Assembly: GCA_049975065.1 (NCBI GenBank)
Contig: JBNGDN010000001.1
DNA: 64,000 nucleotides
DNA from: Hydrogenovibrio sp049975065
Lineage (GTDB): Bacteria; Pseudomonadota; Gammaproteobacteria; Thiomicrospirales; Thiomicrospiraceae
Direction: 5' to 3' (one strand)
Each line of letters begins with the position of its first letter. Position 1 is the stretch's first letter. A model generated the notes under the pieces. It ran no database searches, was not told the origin of the DNA, and saw only the letters and a program-made list of their open reading frames with translations. This document shows positions 1 to 7,479 of the stretch, piece by piece. A program made the translations under genes and the position numbers.

Positions 1-558
1 AAAGCACAATGGATACGCCAAGCGTTTGCGTCATTGAATAAGCCAGGCCTGGCGGTATTGACACCCACCTATCCGATGGTTTCGCCGCAGGCTTCAATGG
101 CGGCCATTGAGCGGTGTGTGTTGGAGGCGGGGCTGCAGAATCACCAGGCCTGGTGTGTTTTCGGTTCCTCCATGGGCGGATTTTACGGTCGCTATATCGC
201 CCAGCGTTATGGTGTCGGTGTGTGTATGATTAACCCGGCCTTGCAGCCTGAGCCGATACTGCGCCCACACCTTGGAGAGCATCGGCATCCGAGTAGCGGT
301 GAGGTGATAACGCTCAATGAATCTTATCTGCAGAATTTGCACGCTTATCAATCCGATGTGGACCCACAACAGATGGCCTTAGTGTTACTGGATAAGGGCG
401 ATGAGGTGATTCCGTATGAATCGGCTTTTGAGGCTTACAATCCACTGGGACAGGTGCGGCTGTTTGAGGGCGGTGATCATGCGTTTCAGCATCTCGACCA
501 GGCCTGGCCGGATATGGTGCGGTTTGTGGAACAGACGGTGGGGGTGTCTTTATCTTAG
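1..558 (+). CDS. yqiA: YqiA-family alpha/beta-hydrolase esterase, 5' end cut by window
   Basis: The frame is open from base 1, so the start lies upstream and about 185 C-terminal residues are visible. The nucleophile elbow GSSMGG, an Asp in DKGDEVIPYE and a His in GGDHAFQ give the Ser-Asp-His triad order of YqiA-type esterases (UPF0227). Opening residues KAQWIRQAF fit the helix that follows the HGFNSSP motif in this family. The physiological substrate of YqiA is unknown. Three exact copies of the CCAGGCCTGG palindrome lie in this one gene fragment, at 43, 144 and 498. The assignment rests on motif order and length. Confidence 0.8.
   Translation, partial: KAQWIRQAFASLNKPGLAVLTPTYPMVSPQASMAAIERCVLEAGLQNHQAWCVFGSSMGGFYGRYIAQRYGVGVCMINPALQPEPILRPHLGEHRHPSSGEVITLNESYLQNLHAYQSDVDPQQMALVLLDKGDEVIPYESAFEAYNPLGQVRLFEGGDHAFQHLDQAWPDMVRFVEQTVGVSLS
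43..52. repeat. CCAGGCCTGG palindrome, copy 1
   Basis: Exact copy inside the yqiA-like gene, read as Pro-Gly-Leu. Confidence 0.95.
144..153. repeat. CCAGGCCTGG palindrome, copy 2
   Basis: Exact copy inside the yqiA-like gene, read as Gln-Ala-Trp and flanked as CACCAGGCCTGGTG. Confidence 0.95.
498..507. repeat. CCAGGCCTGG palindrome, copy 3
   Basis: Exact copy near the 3' end of the yqiA-like gene, read as Gln-Ala-Trp. Confidence 0.95.
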
Positions 559-581
559 GCTGGGTGGCGGCACTGTTCGGA

Positions 582-803
582 TTAGGCCATAATGTCAATA
601 AGGGTGCCAATCATATCGTCTGCGGTTTTCAAGGCTTTGGCCGAGCTTTCCACCTGAGTTTCGGTTTGTTTCATGCTGACCAGCGGTTCGGCTTTATTGG
701 GATTGTTCATGTTCGCCAATTTCTGGCTGTCCTGATCCAACTGGTTAAAGCCGCTCTGAATGCCTTGATAGGCATAGGCTCCGGCGGTGGTTGAAATGTC
801 CAT
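582..803 (-). CDS. Small conserved protein of unknown function, 73 aa
   Basis: A short helical protein beginning MDISTTAGAYAYQGIQ, with no signal peptide and no membrane segment. An AGGAG sequence 7 nt before the ATG gives it a strong ribosome binding site. The polar, Gln/Asn-rich helix and the alanine/lysine-rich end (SSAKALKTADDMIGTLIDI) resemble small uncharacterised proteins I recall from motile gammaproteobacteria. Their N-terminus recalls flagellar rod and hook proteins, but I cannot support a function. It converges on yqiA with only 23 bp between stop codons. Confidence 0.7.
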   Translation of the reverse strand: MDISTTAGAYAYQGIQSGFNQLDQDSQKLANMNNPNKAEPLVSMKQTETQVESSAKALKTADDMIGTLIDIMA

Positions 804-947
804 GCTGATCTCCTAAAACTCGAAATGCAATCGAAAAGGCTCAAATTATAAGCGGTAAACGAGGCATTCGATCTGGCCTCTCGTTCCGCCAAAGGGTTTG
901 AAAATTGCTTAGAAACCGCGAATTCATAACTTTAGTTTACGCGCTTT

Positions 948-1538
948 TTATTTTTCTGCAACCAAATAGGGGTCACGATTCACTGTGTAACGGACAAAAA
1001 CGTTGCCGTAAAGTTCGCTGCCTTGGCGATCCACTTCGACGGTCATTTGATCGCTTTTCCAAATGTAAGCGGTGTAATCCGGCGAGCCGCCCCAGCCTTT
1101 GCGCACAACTTGGGTGGGTTGGCCGATTTGTGAGACGATGGTCTGGGCGACTTCGCGTGTGGTGATGCGGCTTAAGCGGTTTTCGAAAGCAATGGATTCG
1201 GGACGGTACAAGCGGTACACGGAGGTTAATCGCCCAGTGCCATCATAGCGGAATTCAACGTAATAACTGTCCTTCATGCGTGACCAGGGGAAAAATTTGT
1301 CAATATTTCGTTGCGCATAAGTGGCTCTGGCTTCATGAAATCCACCCAGTTGACGCAGATGTTTGCGGATGTCCTTGGCCTTGAGATCGACCAAGCTGAG
1401 ACCAAACAAAGTGATCTCATCGACAGTCTTGGGTGTTTCGGGCGTGTCTTCCGCTGTCCAGCTCGCTCCGGTAAACACGAGCAGCGCTGTGAACGTCCAG
1501 TATTTAAAAAAAGAAAGCAAAGATGGCAAAGAAGGCAT
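948..1538 (-). CDS. Exported protein of unknown function, 196 aa
   Basis: The N-terminus has a hydrophobic stretch (about residues 10-28, TFTALLVFTGASWTA) followed by an acidic linker, so it is probably a Sec-exported periplasmic protein. There is no lipobox cysteine at the likely cleavage site. The mature part has Tyr-rich beta-like strands such as YYVEFRYDGTGRLTSVYRLY. I recognise no catalytic motif and assign no function. It follows the kinase/P-loop gene on the same strand after a short gap and may be cotranscribed with dksA. Confidence 0.7.
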   Translation of the reverse strand: MPSLPSLLSFFKYWTFTALLVFTGASWTAEDTPETPKTVDEITLFGLSLVDLKAKDIRKHLRQLGGFHEARATYAQRNIDKFFPWSRMKDSYYVEFRYDGTGRLTSVYRLYRPESIAFENRLSRITTREVAQTIVSQIGQPTQVVRKGWGGSPDYTAYIWKSDQMTVEVDRQGSELYGNVFVRYTVNRDPYLVAEK

Positions 1539-1581
1539 AATCTCGTCACTCGATTCTGGTTTGGAAAAGCGGTTTGCATAA

Positions 1582-3315
1582 TCACTGTAACGGCCGCATC
1601 AGCCAATTCTTAATCTGTGTTTCGTCCAAGGGAGCACCCGGGACGTGAAACAGTGTATGCTTGTCCGCCTCGGGTTGTTCGAATGTTTTGATTTGTTGTC
1701 GCATCACCGTTTCATCGGCATCGGATGGGCTGCGATTTTCACGTTGACGCTGGCGTAAGTTGGCTTCAATCTGCGCATAGTGATCATCGGGGCAAAGGCA
1801 GAATTGATAGGCTTGGGCAGGGGTTCGTTCCGCGAGATTGAGAAACGGTTGGCGATGTTCGGCTTTAAGAAAGGTGGCATCGACAATGACATTGAAGCCC
1901 TCTTGTAATAGGATTTGCGCGTGGTCGTAGAGGGTTTGGTAAGTGCGGCGACTCATTTCCGGGGCGTAGAGGCGGGCTTTTTCGGCTGGGGGAACTCGGT
2001 GTGTTGGTGCAATGCCATAAAGGCGTTTACGCTCTATGTCAGAGTTGAGAATAATCGCATCGATGGCGTCCAAAAGTTGCCAAGCGTAATAGGACTTTCC
2101 TGAGCCAGACAGACCAATCATCAGAATCAGCTTGGGCTCGGATACGGCGTAGGCGTCATTTTCGGCCTGGCGAATGAAGTCCAGTGCCTTGGCTTGCAAA
2201 CTTTCGGCTTCCGGGGTGTTTTGCGGCAGCTGGTGGTAGCGAAGCGCGGTGATTTTGGCGCGTACCATGGCGCGATAGACTTGGTAAAATGCCAGGTATT
2301 TTACGCCGTCGTAATCGCCGGTCAGGCTCAGATAATAGCTTAACAGCTTACGCTTTAATCGGGTTTGCTGGCGGTTTTCCAAGTCAATCATTAGAAAGGC
2401 GAGATCGTTCATAACATCGATCCAGCGAAATTGTTCGTTGAATTCAATGCCATCAAACAGGGTGGGCTCGTCGTTTAATAAGGTAATGTTATCCAGATGC
2501 ATGTCACCGTGGCAGGCCCGGATAAAACCGCCTTTTTTACGCTGTAATAGACCGTTAAACAGCGATTTCTGCGTGAACAGCGTCCAGTCGGCTAGCTGCT
2601 TCAGGCGATAGTGCCATTCCGGGTGCGAAAAGGTTTTCATCAGCGGGGGAAAGTTTTCCAGCATTGGGTGAATCACATCGTCTGGGTGACCGTAGGCAAC
2701 ACTGTCGGTAGCCGGTTCTGCGCGTTGATGAAAGTCGGCAATGCGGCTGGCGAGCTGTTGAATTTGAGCATCGTCAAGTGTGTGGTCGATCAGATAGCGG
2801 CCAAGCACCTGATTGGGATCGAATTGACGCATTTTAATGAGGTATTCAACCGCCTCGCCATGTGGCTGAAACTGCAGGTGATTTTGATCGTTCAGGTAAA
2901 GCGGGCAAATTCCCAGATACAGTTGCGGAGCCGTGCGCTGATTGAGTTGTATTTCCAGTTGGCAATAGGTGTGACGTGCGGCGAGAGTGGCGAAATCCAA
3001 AAAACCGAAATCCACCGGTTTTTTGAGTTTATAAGCAAATTCACCGGTTAAGAACACCACGGAAATGTGGGTTTCAATGGTGGTGATGACTTCCGTCGGA
3101 TGCGGGTAGCAATCTGCGCTGGAGAGTTCGTCGATCAGAAAAGTCAGGTTCACGAATTCAGAAGCCTGTTCAGAGGGTGGTAAAAGGGTTTTGAATGGGG
3201 CGTTCGGAGCATTTTGGCCGTTGAATTGCCTTGGGTGTAAACGAACCGCCCCCAAGTGAGGGCGCGGTTGCGTGTGTTTTTCGAACGTTTTGGCGTTTGT
3301 TTGTTGTAACGCCAA
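1582..3315 (-). CDS. Fused aminoglycoside-phosphotransferase-like kinase and P-loop ATPase
   Basis: Two domains are visible. The N-terminal half is a kinase-fold (APH-like) domain with the catalytic loop HGDMHLDNI and the metal-binding segment LFDGIEFNEQFRWIDV. The C-terminal half is a P-loop kinase domain with Walker A GLSGSGKS. This pairing matches the COG2187/COG0645 fusion common in proteobacteria; the substrate is unknown and antibiotic resistance should not be assumed. The coordinates use an upstream TTG. About 55 N-terminal residues look non-conserved, so the true start may lie closer to the FLIDELSSADCYPHP segment. It starts a few bases after the dksA stop, so the two genes are probably cotranscribed. 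Confidence 0.85.
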   Translation of the reverse strand: MALQQTNAKTFEKHTQPRPHLGAVRLHPRQFNGQNAPNAPFKTLLPPSEQASEFVNLTFLIDELSSADCYPHPTEVITTIETHISVVFLTGEFAYKLKKPVDFGFLDFATLAARHTYCQLEIQLNQRTAPQLYLGICPLYLNDQNHLQFQPHGEAVEYLIKMRQFDPNQVLGRYLIDHTLDDAQIQQLASRIADFHQRAEPATDSVAYGHPDDVIHPMLENFPPLMKTFSHPEWHYRLKQLADWTLFTQKSLFNGLLQRKKGGFIRACHGDMHLDNITLLNDEPTLFDGIEFNEQFRWIDVMNDLAFLMIDLENRQQTRLKRKLLSYYLSLTGDYDGVKYLAFYQVYRAMVRAKITALRYHQLPQNTPEAESLQAKALDFIRQAENDAYAVSEPKLILMIGLSGSGKSYYAWQLLDAIDAIILNSDIERKRLYGIAPTHRVPPAEKARLYAPEMSRRTYQTLYDHAQILLQEGFNVIVDATFLKAEHRQPFLNLAERTPAQAYQFCLCPDDHYAQIEANLRQRQRENRSPSDADETVMRQQIKTFEQPEADKHTLFHVPGAPLDETQIKNWLMRPLQ

Positions 3316-3321
3316 AGAGGA

Positions 3322-3750
3322 TTAGGCGATCCCCTGTTTCTCGCGCATTTCTTGTTTGGTTTTCATTTCCACCGTTAAGGTGGCTGTAGGACGCGCTTCC
3401 ATTCGGGCCAAACCAATGGGGTCACCGCTCATTTTGCAATAACCGTACTCACCGTTTTCAATGTCTTTCAGCGATTTATCAATTTTGGCAATCAGTTTAC
3501 GCTCTCGGTCGCGCGTTCTTAATTCCAAGGCGAATTCTTCTTCCTGTGATGCGCGGTCGTTTGGATCGGCGGGGGTTGATGAATCCGAGCGAAGATGATT
3601 TACGGTGTTGCTGGCTTCCCAAATCAACTGTTTTTTCCAGGCCAAGAGCTTGTTTTTGAAATGTGTCAGCATTTCCGGACTCATGTATTCTTCATCGGGC
3701 TTCGGTTCATACTGTGGGTAGTTTTCGATAAAATCATGTGAAAGTTCCAT
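3322..3750 (-). CDS. dksA: DksA-family transcription factor with a degenerate zinc finger
   Basis: DksA binds the RNA polymerase secondary channel and works with ppGpp to adjust initiation at rRNA and stress promoters. The coiled-coil tip DPNDRA preserves the DxxDxA pattern needed for activity, and the GARMEARPTA-type C-terminal block is present. The four zinc-ligand positions read Cys, Ser, Thr and Met (C-x2-S-x17-T-x2-M). Only one cysteine remains, like the zinc-independent DksA2 of Pseudomonas aeruginosa. The ATG at 3750 is preferred over the adjacent GTG because AGGGA then lies 5 nt upstream. Length, 142 aa, is typical. Confidence 0.93.
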   Translation of the reverse strand: MELSHDFIENYPQYEPKPDEEYMSPEMLTHFKNKLLAWKKQLIWEASNTVNHLRSDSSTPADPNDRASQEEEFALELRTRDRERKLIAKIDKSLKDIENGEYGYCKMSGDPIGLARMEARPTATLTVEMKTKQEMREKQGIA

Positions 3751-4072
3751 CACTTTCCCTTTTTTATTATTGTGTTAGACCGAGTTCGGCATTCAATGTT
3801 TGCTCTAAGCGGAAGCTGCCAAGGGTCTATTCTGAATAAAAAATCTTAACGCTCGTCCCAGACGTGTGAAAAGATCCGGCAAAAATCTAACTGCGTTTTA
3901 TACCAAGTTTTCCAAACACAGACAACCTATTTTACCAGCCAAGTCGAATGGATTCTTGAGTAAATGCTCGCACGAATTGAGGAAAAAGGCCGTTAAACCC
4001 TGTAAGAAAGTTGCAAAATTCGTCAGATGCGCTTTAATAATGCGAGTTTTTAACGAATAAGGAATAGCGAAA
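3751..4072. other. Divergent intergenic region between dksA and cbbY
   Basis: About 320 bp without a credible gene. A possible cbbY promoter is TTGCAA at 4011-4016, an 18-bp spacer and TAATAA at 4035-4040. AAGGA lies just before the cbbY ATG. The dksA side is AT-rich with no strong box. A 64-codon open frame at 3866-4060 has no ribosome binding site and looks random. Confidence 0.5.
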
Positions 4073-4840
4073 ATGGCAGAATTACAGGCGTTGTTATTTG
4101 ATGTGGACGGCACTTTGGCGGATACCGAGCGAGACGGTCATCGGGTGGCGTTTAATATGGCCTTTGAGCAGGCTGGCCTTGATTGGCACTGGAATGAAGC
4201 ACTTTATGGTGAATTGTTGGCCGTCACAGGCGGCAAAGAACGCATTCGCTATTTCTTGGAAAAGTTTCACACCGACTTTGAAAAACCGGACAATTTCGAT
4301 GACTTTGTAAAAGGATTGCACCAGGCAAAAACCGATTTCTACACCCAGTTATTATCGGAAGGAAAAATTCCCTTGCGTACCGGGGTTGAGCGTTTGATTC
4401 AGGAGGCGCGCGATGCTGGGTTGCGCCTAGCGGTGGTGACCACCACCACGCCGGCTAATGTCACTGCGTTGCTGACGCACACATTGGGGGAAGACTCGGA
4501 ATCTTGGTTTGAAGTCATTGCCGCCGGCGATATTGTCCCCGCCAAGAAACCGGCACCGGATATTTACCACTGGGCGTTAGAGCAGATGTCGCTGGCACCG
4601 GAAGAGGCGATTGCGTTTGAGGATTCGCTCAATGGCATTCTGTCTTCGTCAGCGGCTCAGGTGCCGACCATTGTGACCATTAATGATTACACCAAAGACG
4701 ATGATTTTTCCAAGGCGGATCTGGTGCTGGATCACATGGGCGAACCGGATCAACCGTTTCAAGTGCTGTCCGGTGATGCTTTCGGTCATCAGCACTTGAA
4801 TCTGGAATTGGTTCGAGCCTTGTCCAAATCGGGCAGATAA
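4073..4840 (+). CDS. cbbY: CbbY-type HAD phosphatase
   Basis: HAD-superfamily phosphatase. Motif I FDVDGTLADTE provides the nucleophile Asp10 and acid/base Asp12. Motif II lies in VVTTTTPANV, the motif III lysine in PAKKPAPDIY, and motif IV in AFEDSLNG. The DTERDGHRVAFN cap sequence is typical of CbbY, which dephosphorylates xylulose-1,5-bisphosphate, an inhibitory side product of Rubisco. The specific substrate is inferred from similarity. AAGGA lies about 10 nt before the ATG. It converges on a pentulose-type FGGY kinase gene 57 bp away. Confidence 0.85.
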   Translation: MAELQALLFDVDGTLADTERDGHRVAFNMAFEQAGLDWHWNEALYGELLAVTGGKERIRYFLEKFHTDFEKPDNFDDFVKGLHQAKTDFYTQLLSEGKIPLRTGVERLIQEARDAGLRLAVVTTTTPANVTALLTHTLGEDSESWFEVIAAGDIVPAKKPAPDIYHWALEQMSLAPEEAIAFEDSLNGILSSSAAQVPTIVTINDYTKDDDFSKADLVLDHMGEPDQPFQVLSGDAFGHQHLNLELVRALSKSGR

Positions 4841-4897
4841 TACCAGTCGCTAACCAGTCGCTTAGCAGTCATTGTGGCCAACGGTCGGTTAGAGTCT

Positions 4898-6229
4898 TTA
4901 GGCTTTTGCCCCAAGTAAGCGGGTGACGCCAAAGGCGGCGTCGGCGTGATTTACGTTGACCATTTCGCCGGGCAACGCTTGCGCCCGCAAAGCCATCCAG
5001 GCAGTGTTCTGTGTGCCACCCCCAGTGGTGAACAGCCGTTTCAGTCTGGGTGCGCCCAGCGTTTCAAAGCGTTGATACCCCAAGGCTTCAATGGCCACCA
5101 ATCCTTCCAGCAGTCCCTGTAAAAATTGTTCATCCGAATCGGGTCTTGGCGTCACGCGCGGAGCCAGCGTCGGGTCGTTGATAGGAAATCGCTCGCCGTT
5201 CGACAGCAGCGGATAGTAGTCTAAACCGCTCGGTTGCTGAATATTGAGCTGGGCGATCAGCTGTTTCAGCGTTTTCAGATCAAAGTATTTCAATAGGACG
5301 GCACCACCGGCATTCGATGCGCCGCCAACCAACCAGCGGTCTTGCAGGCGATGGCTGTAAAGACCGTATTCCGGCGCAAAAATGGGTTGGTCGGATAACA
5401 GTTTCAGTGCCAGAGTGGACCCAAGCGACGTGACGGCGTCTCCGATTCGATGAGCGCCGGTGGCTAAAAACGCCGCTAGACTGTCGGTGGTGCCGCTGAC
5501 AATTTGCATGCTCGGGTCGAAGCCGAATCGTTTGGCCAAGTCGGGGGAGATTGAGCCAATGGGCGTGCCGGGGGACACGACTTTCGGCAAGCAGAGCTGT
5601 GTCAGCTCGCCAATCCAGTTTGGCCAGGCCTGGTGAATCGGGTCGTATCCCAGTTTCAAGGCGTTATTTTCATCTGTGGGGACAGGGTGCCCCGTGAGAT
5701 AGCGGTTCACCCAGTCAATTTGGTGGAAAATATGTGCTTCTTCCCGTTGCGTGACCGTGAGTTGATGGGCTTCCAACCACATGACTTTCGCCAGCGTGCT
5801 GGAGGCACCGTGTGCCGCGCTCTGCTTGGGTGCGATGCGGGCGATGCGCGAGGCTTGCGGCTGCGCTCTTCGGTCGTCGTACATCCGTGCTGATGTCCAG
5901 GCTTCCCCTTGCTGGCTGCCCAGCAGAACGGTGGAGGAGGTGGCATCCAGTATGCAATGGGTGATGCGGTTTAAAGGGGTTTTCTGTGCCAGAGAGGCGA
6001 GCAGGCGATTGAGTGTCTCAATCCATAATTCGGGACTTTGTTCACTGCAAGCGTCCTGTCTGTCGGGAAATGGCATGGATTCGGTGGCGGTTGCGAGGGT
6101 CTCGTCAAAGGCACGGCTGTTGGCCGGAATAACCAGCGCACGCATTCCCGATGTGCCAATGTCGATTCCCAGCCAATGTTCGCTGTTTGCCGTGTTTTGT
6201 GAGTGTAAGGTGTTGGGTTGTGTCATCAT
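4898..6229 (-). CDS. FGGY-family carbohydrate kinase, probably for a pentulose
   Basis: Sugar kinase with the N-terminal phosphate-binding loop GIDIGTSGMRA and the second-domain motif VSGTTDSLAAFLATGA. The segment ILDATSSTVLL parallels the DGTSGTVLL motif of the D-ribulose/xylulose kinases of cyanobacteria and plants, so phosphorylation of D-ribulose or D-xylulose is most likely. I chose the ATG at 6229. A TATAAT box overlaps the upstream in-frame ATG at 6295, which would leave that start without a leader. At 443 residues it is slightly short for the family but has both domains. Confidence 0.8.
   Translation of the reverse strand: MMTQPNTLHSQNTANSEHWLGIDIGTSGMRALVIPANSRAFDETLATATESMPFPDRQDACSEQSPELWIETLNRLLASLAQKTPLNRITHCILDATSSTVLLGSQQGEAWTSARMYDDRRAQPQASRIARIAPKQSAAHGASSTLAKVMWLEAHQLTVTQREEAHIFHQIDWVNRYLTGHPVPTDENNALKLGYDPIHQAWPNWIGELTQLCLPKVVSPGTPIGSISPDLAKRFGFDPSMQIVSGTTDSLAAFLATGAHRIGDAVTSLGSTLALKLLSDQPIFAPEYGLYSHRLQDRWLVGGASNAGGAVLLKYFDLKTLKQLIAQLNIQQPSGLDYYPLLSNGERFPINDPTLAPRVTPRPDSDEQFLQGLLEGLVAIEALGYQRFETLGAPRLKRLFTTGGGTQNTAWMALRAQALPGEMVNVNHADAAFGVTRLLGAKA
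5624..5633. repeat. CCAGGCCTGG palindrome, copy 4
   Basis: Inside the FGGY kinase gene; on the minus strand it reads Gln-Ala-Trp in HQAWPNW. Confidence 0.95.
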
Positions 6230-6295
6230 AAAATTGCCGTATTGGCGCTGCGTCAGTCGGGTGGCCGGTTGGTTCAAAAAACAGACTCGGCTCAT

Positions 6296-6325
6296 TATAG
6301 CAAACCGTTCGATAATGGCGTCAGT
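6296..6325 (-). promoter_or_regulatory. Possible promoter of the FGGY kinase gene
   Basis: On the minus strand a perfect TATAAT (in TTTGCTATAATGAG) is preceded after about 18-19 bp by TGACGC/CTGACG. It lies over the upstream in-frame ATG and favours the downstream start at 6229. Confidence 0.4.
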
Positions 6326-6499
6326 GTGCTTTTATTTAAAGTGGAATTAAAGTAAAATTCTGACTACTTTTGAAGGTTTCCCAGCCGTGCCGTTGACAGG
6401 CGGTATTCGGCGGGCGTCAGCCAACGATCTCAGATGCTGTCCAGGCGATCCGATTCTATCAACGCAAGACATTGCAATAACGTGTAAGGAAAGTGCTCA

Positions 6500-7465
6500 A
6501 TGAACGAATTGCAACAAGTTTTAATCCTCTTTGCAATTATTGTCATTGCCGGGCTTTATTTTTTTCAAAAAAGGAAAGCGAAATCAGATGCACCCGAGTC
6601 GGACTCGAAAGGCCTAACAGCTTCTCGAGATGAGCGCACTTCTGCCAGTGAAGCCTTGAACGAATTGGGCGAGCCACACATTCCTTTTTCCAAAGAAACC
6701 GAACATCGTTTGCATCTGGACGAGGCGGAAGCGGATGACGTACCGGAGTCGCAACTGGGACTGGCGTTTGGTCAGGAGTTTGAGCCGCCACCGAAGTCCG
6801 CGTCTCAGACGACTGAATCGGCATCGTCCGCAATGCAATCGACGCCGGCGCCAGCGGATTCGGAGGCCACCAACGAAACCACTCAGCGTAAGCCGCGTCA
6901 CATTGTGCTGGAAGTGGAAGACATGCAGCCGGTGATGGGGTTGGAGTCAAACGGCGATCATCCCTATGCCGCAGATGACGACTACACACCCAGTTTTGGC
7001 ATTCCGGAAGATGGGGTCAGTGCGCCGAATACGGCCGCGGAAACCGAGCTGAAAGAACCGCAAATATTTGCGATTATCGTGATGGGAACCCAAGATTTTG
7101 CCTGGCCGAAAGTCAATCAGACCTTGCACGGGGTGGGGTTGGTGCCCAACAGTAATGGCATTTTTGTGAAAAAAGACTCGATGGGGAACGAAATTATCCG
7201 GGTAGCGAATCTGCTGGAGCCGGGGAGTTTTCCATTGGACGAACCGACGAATAATGAGTTTACAACGCCCGGTGTGGTGCTGATCCTGGAACTGCCGACG
7301 ACGGTGAAAGCCCCGGCGGTGATGCACGATATGATTATGATGTCGCGCAAAATCTCGCAACGCTTGAATGCCCGCCTGTATGATGCCGAACGTCATTTAA
7401 TGAAAGAATCCGATTTTCAGGCGATGCGCGATGCGGCGGTCGCCTATGAATCGCGTGCGATTTAA
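6500..7465 (+). CDS. zipA: Cell division protein ZipA
   Basis: ZipA tethers FtsZ to the inner membrane at the start of divisome assembly. The N-terminus is a short periplasmic stub and one membrane helix (about residues 5-23, QVLILFAIIVIAGLYFF) followed by KRK. An acidic, Pro/Ser/Ala-rich linker runs to about residue 185. The C-terminal FtsZ-binding domain begins near QIFAIIVMGTQDF and contains GVGLVPNSNGIFVKK and FTTPGVVLILELP. Its place directly before ligA is characteristic of gammaproteobacteria. The 321-residue length is normal. Confidence 0.93.
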   Translation: MNELQQVLILFAIIVIAGLYFFQKRKAKSDAPESDSKGLTASRDERTSASEALNELGEPHIPFSKETEHRLHLDEAEADDVPESQLGLAFGQEFEPPPKSASQTTESASSAMQSTPAPADSEATNETTQRKPRHIVLEVEDMQPVMGLESNGDHPYAADDDYTPSFGIPEDGVSAPNTAAETELKEPQIFAIIVMGTQDFAWPKVNQTLHGVGLVPNSNGIFVKKDSMGNEIIRVANLLEPGSFPLDEPTNNEFTTPGVVLILELPTTVKAPAVMHDMIMMSRKISQRLNARLYDAERHLMKESDFQAMRDAAVAYESRAI

Positions 7466-7479
7466 CATTTCATCTTTTT

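Noticed and set aside
3866..4060. 64-codon open frame between dksA and cbbY
   Set aside because: No ribosome binding site, basic random-looking composition, and overlap with the probable cbbY promoter.
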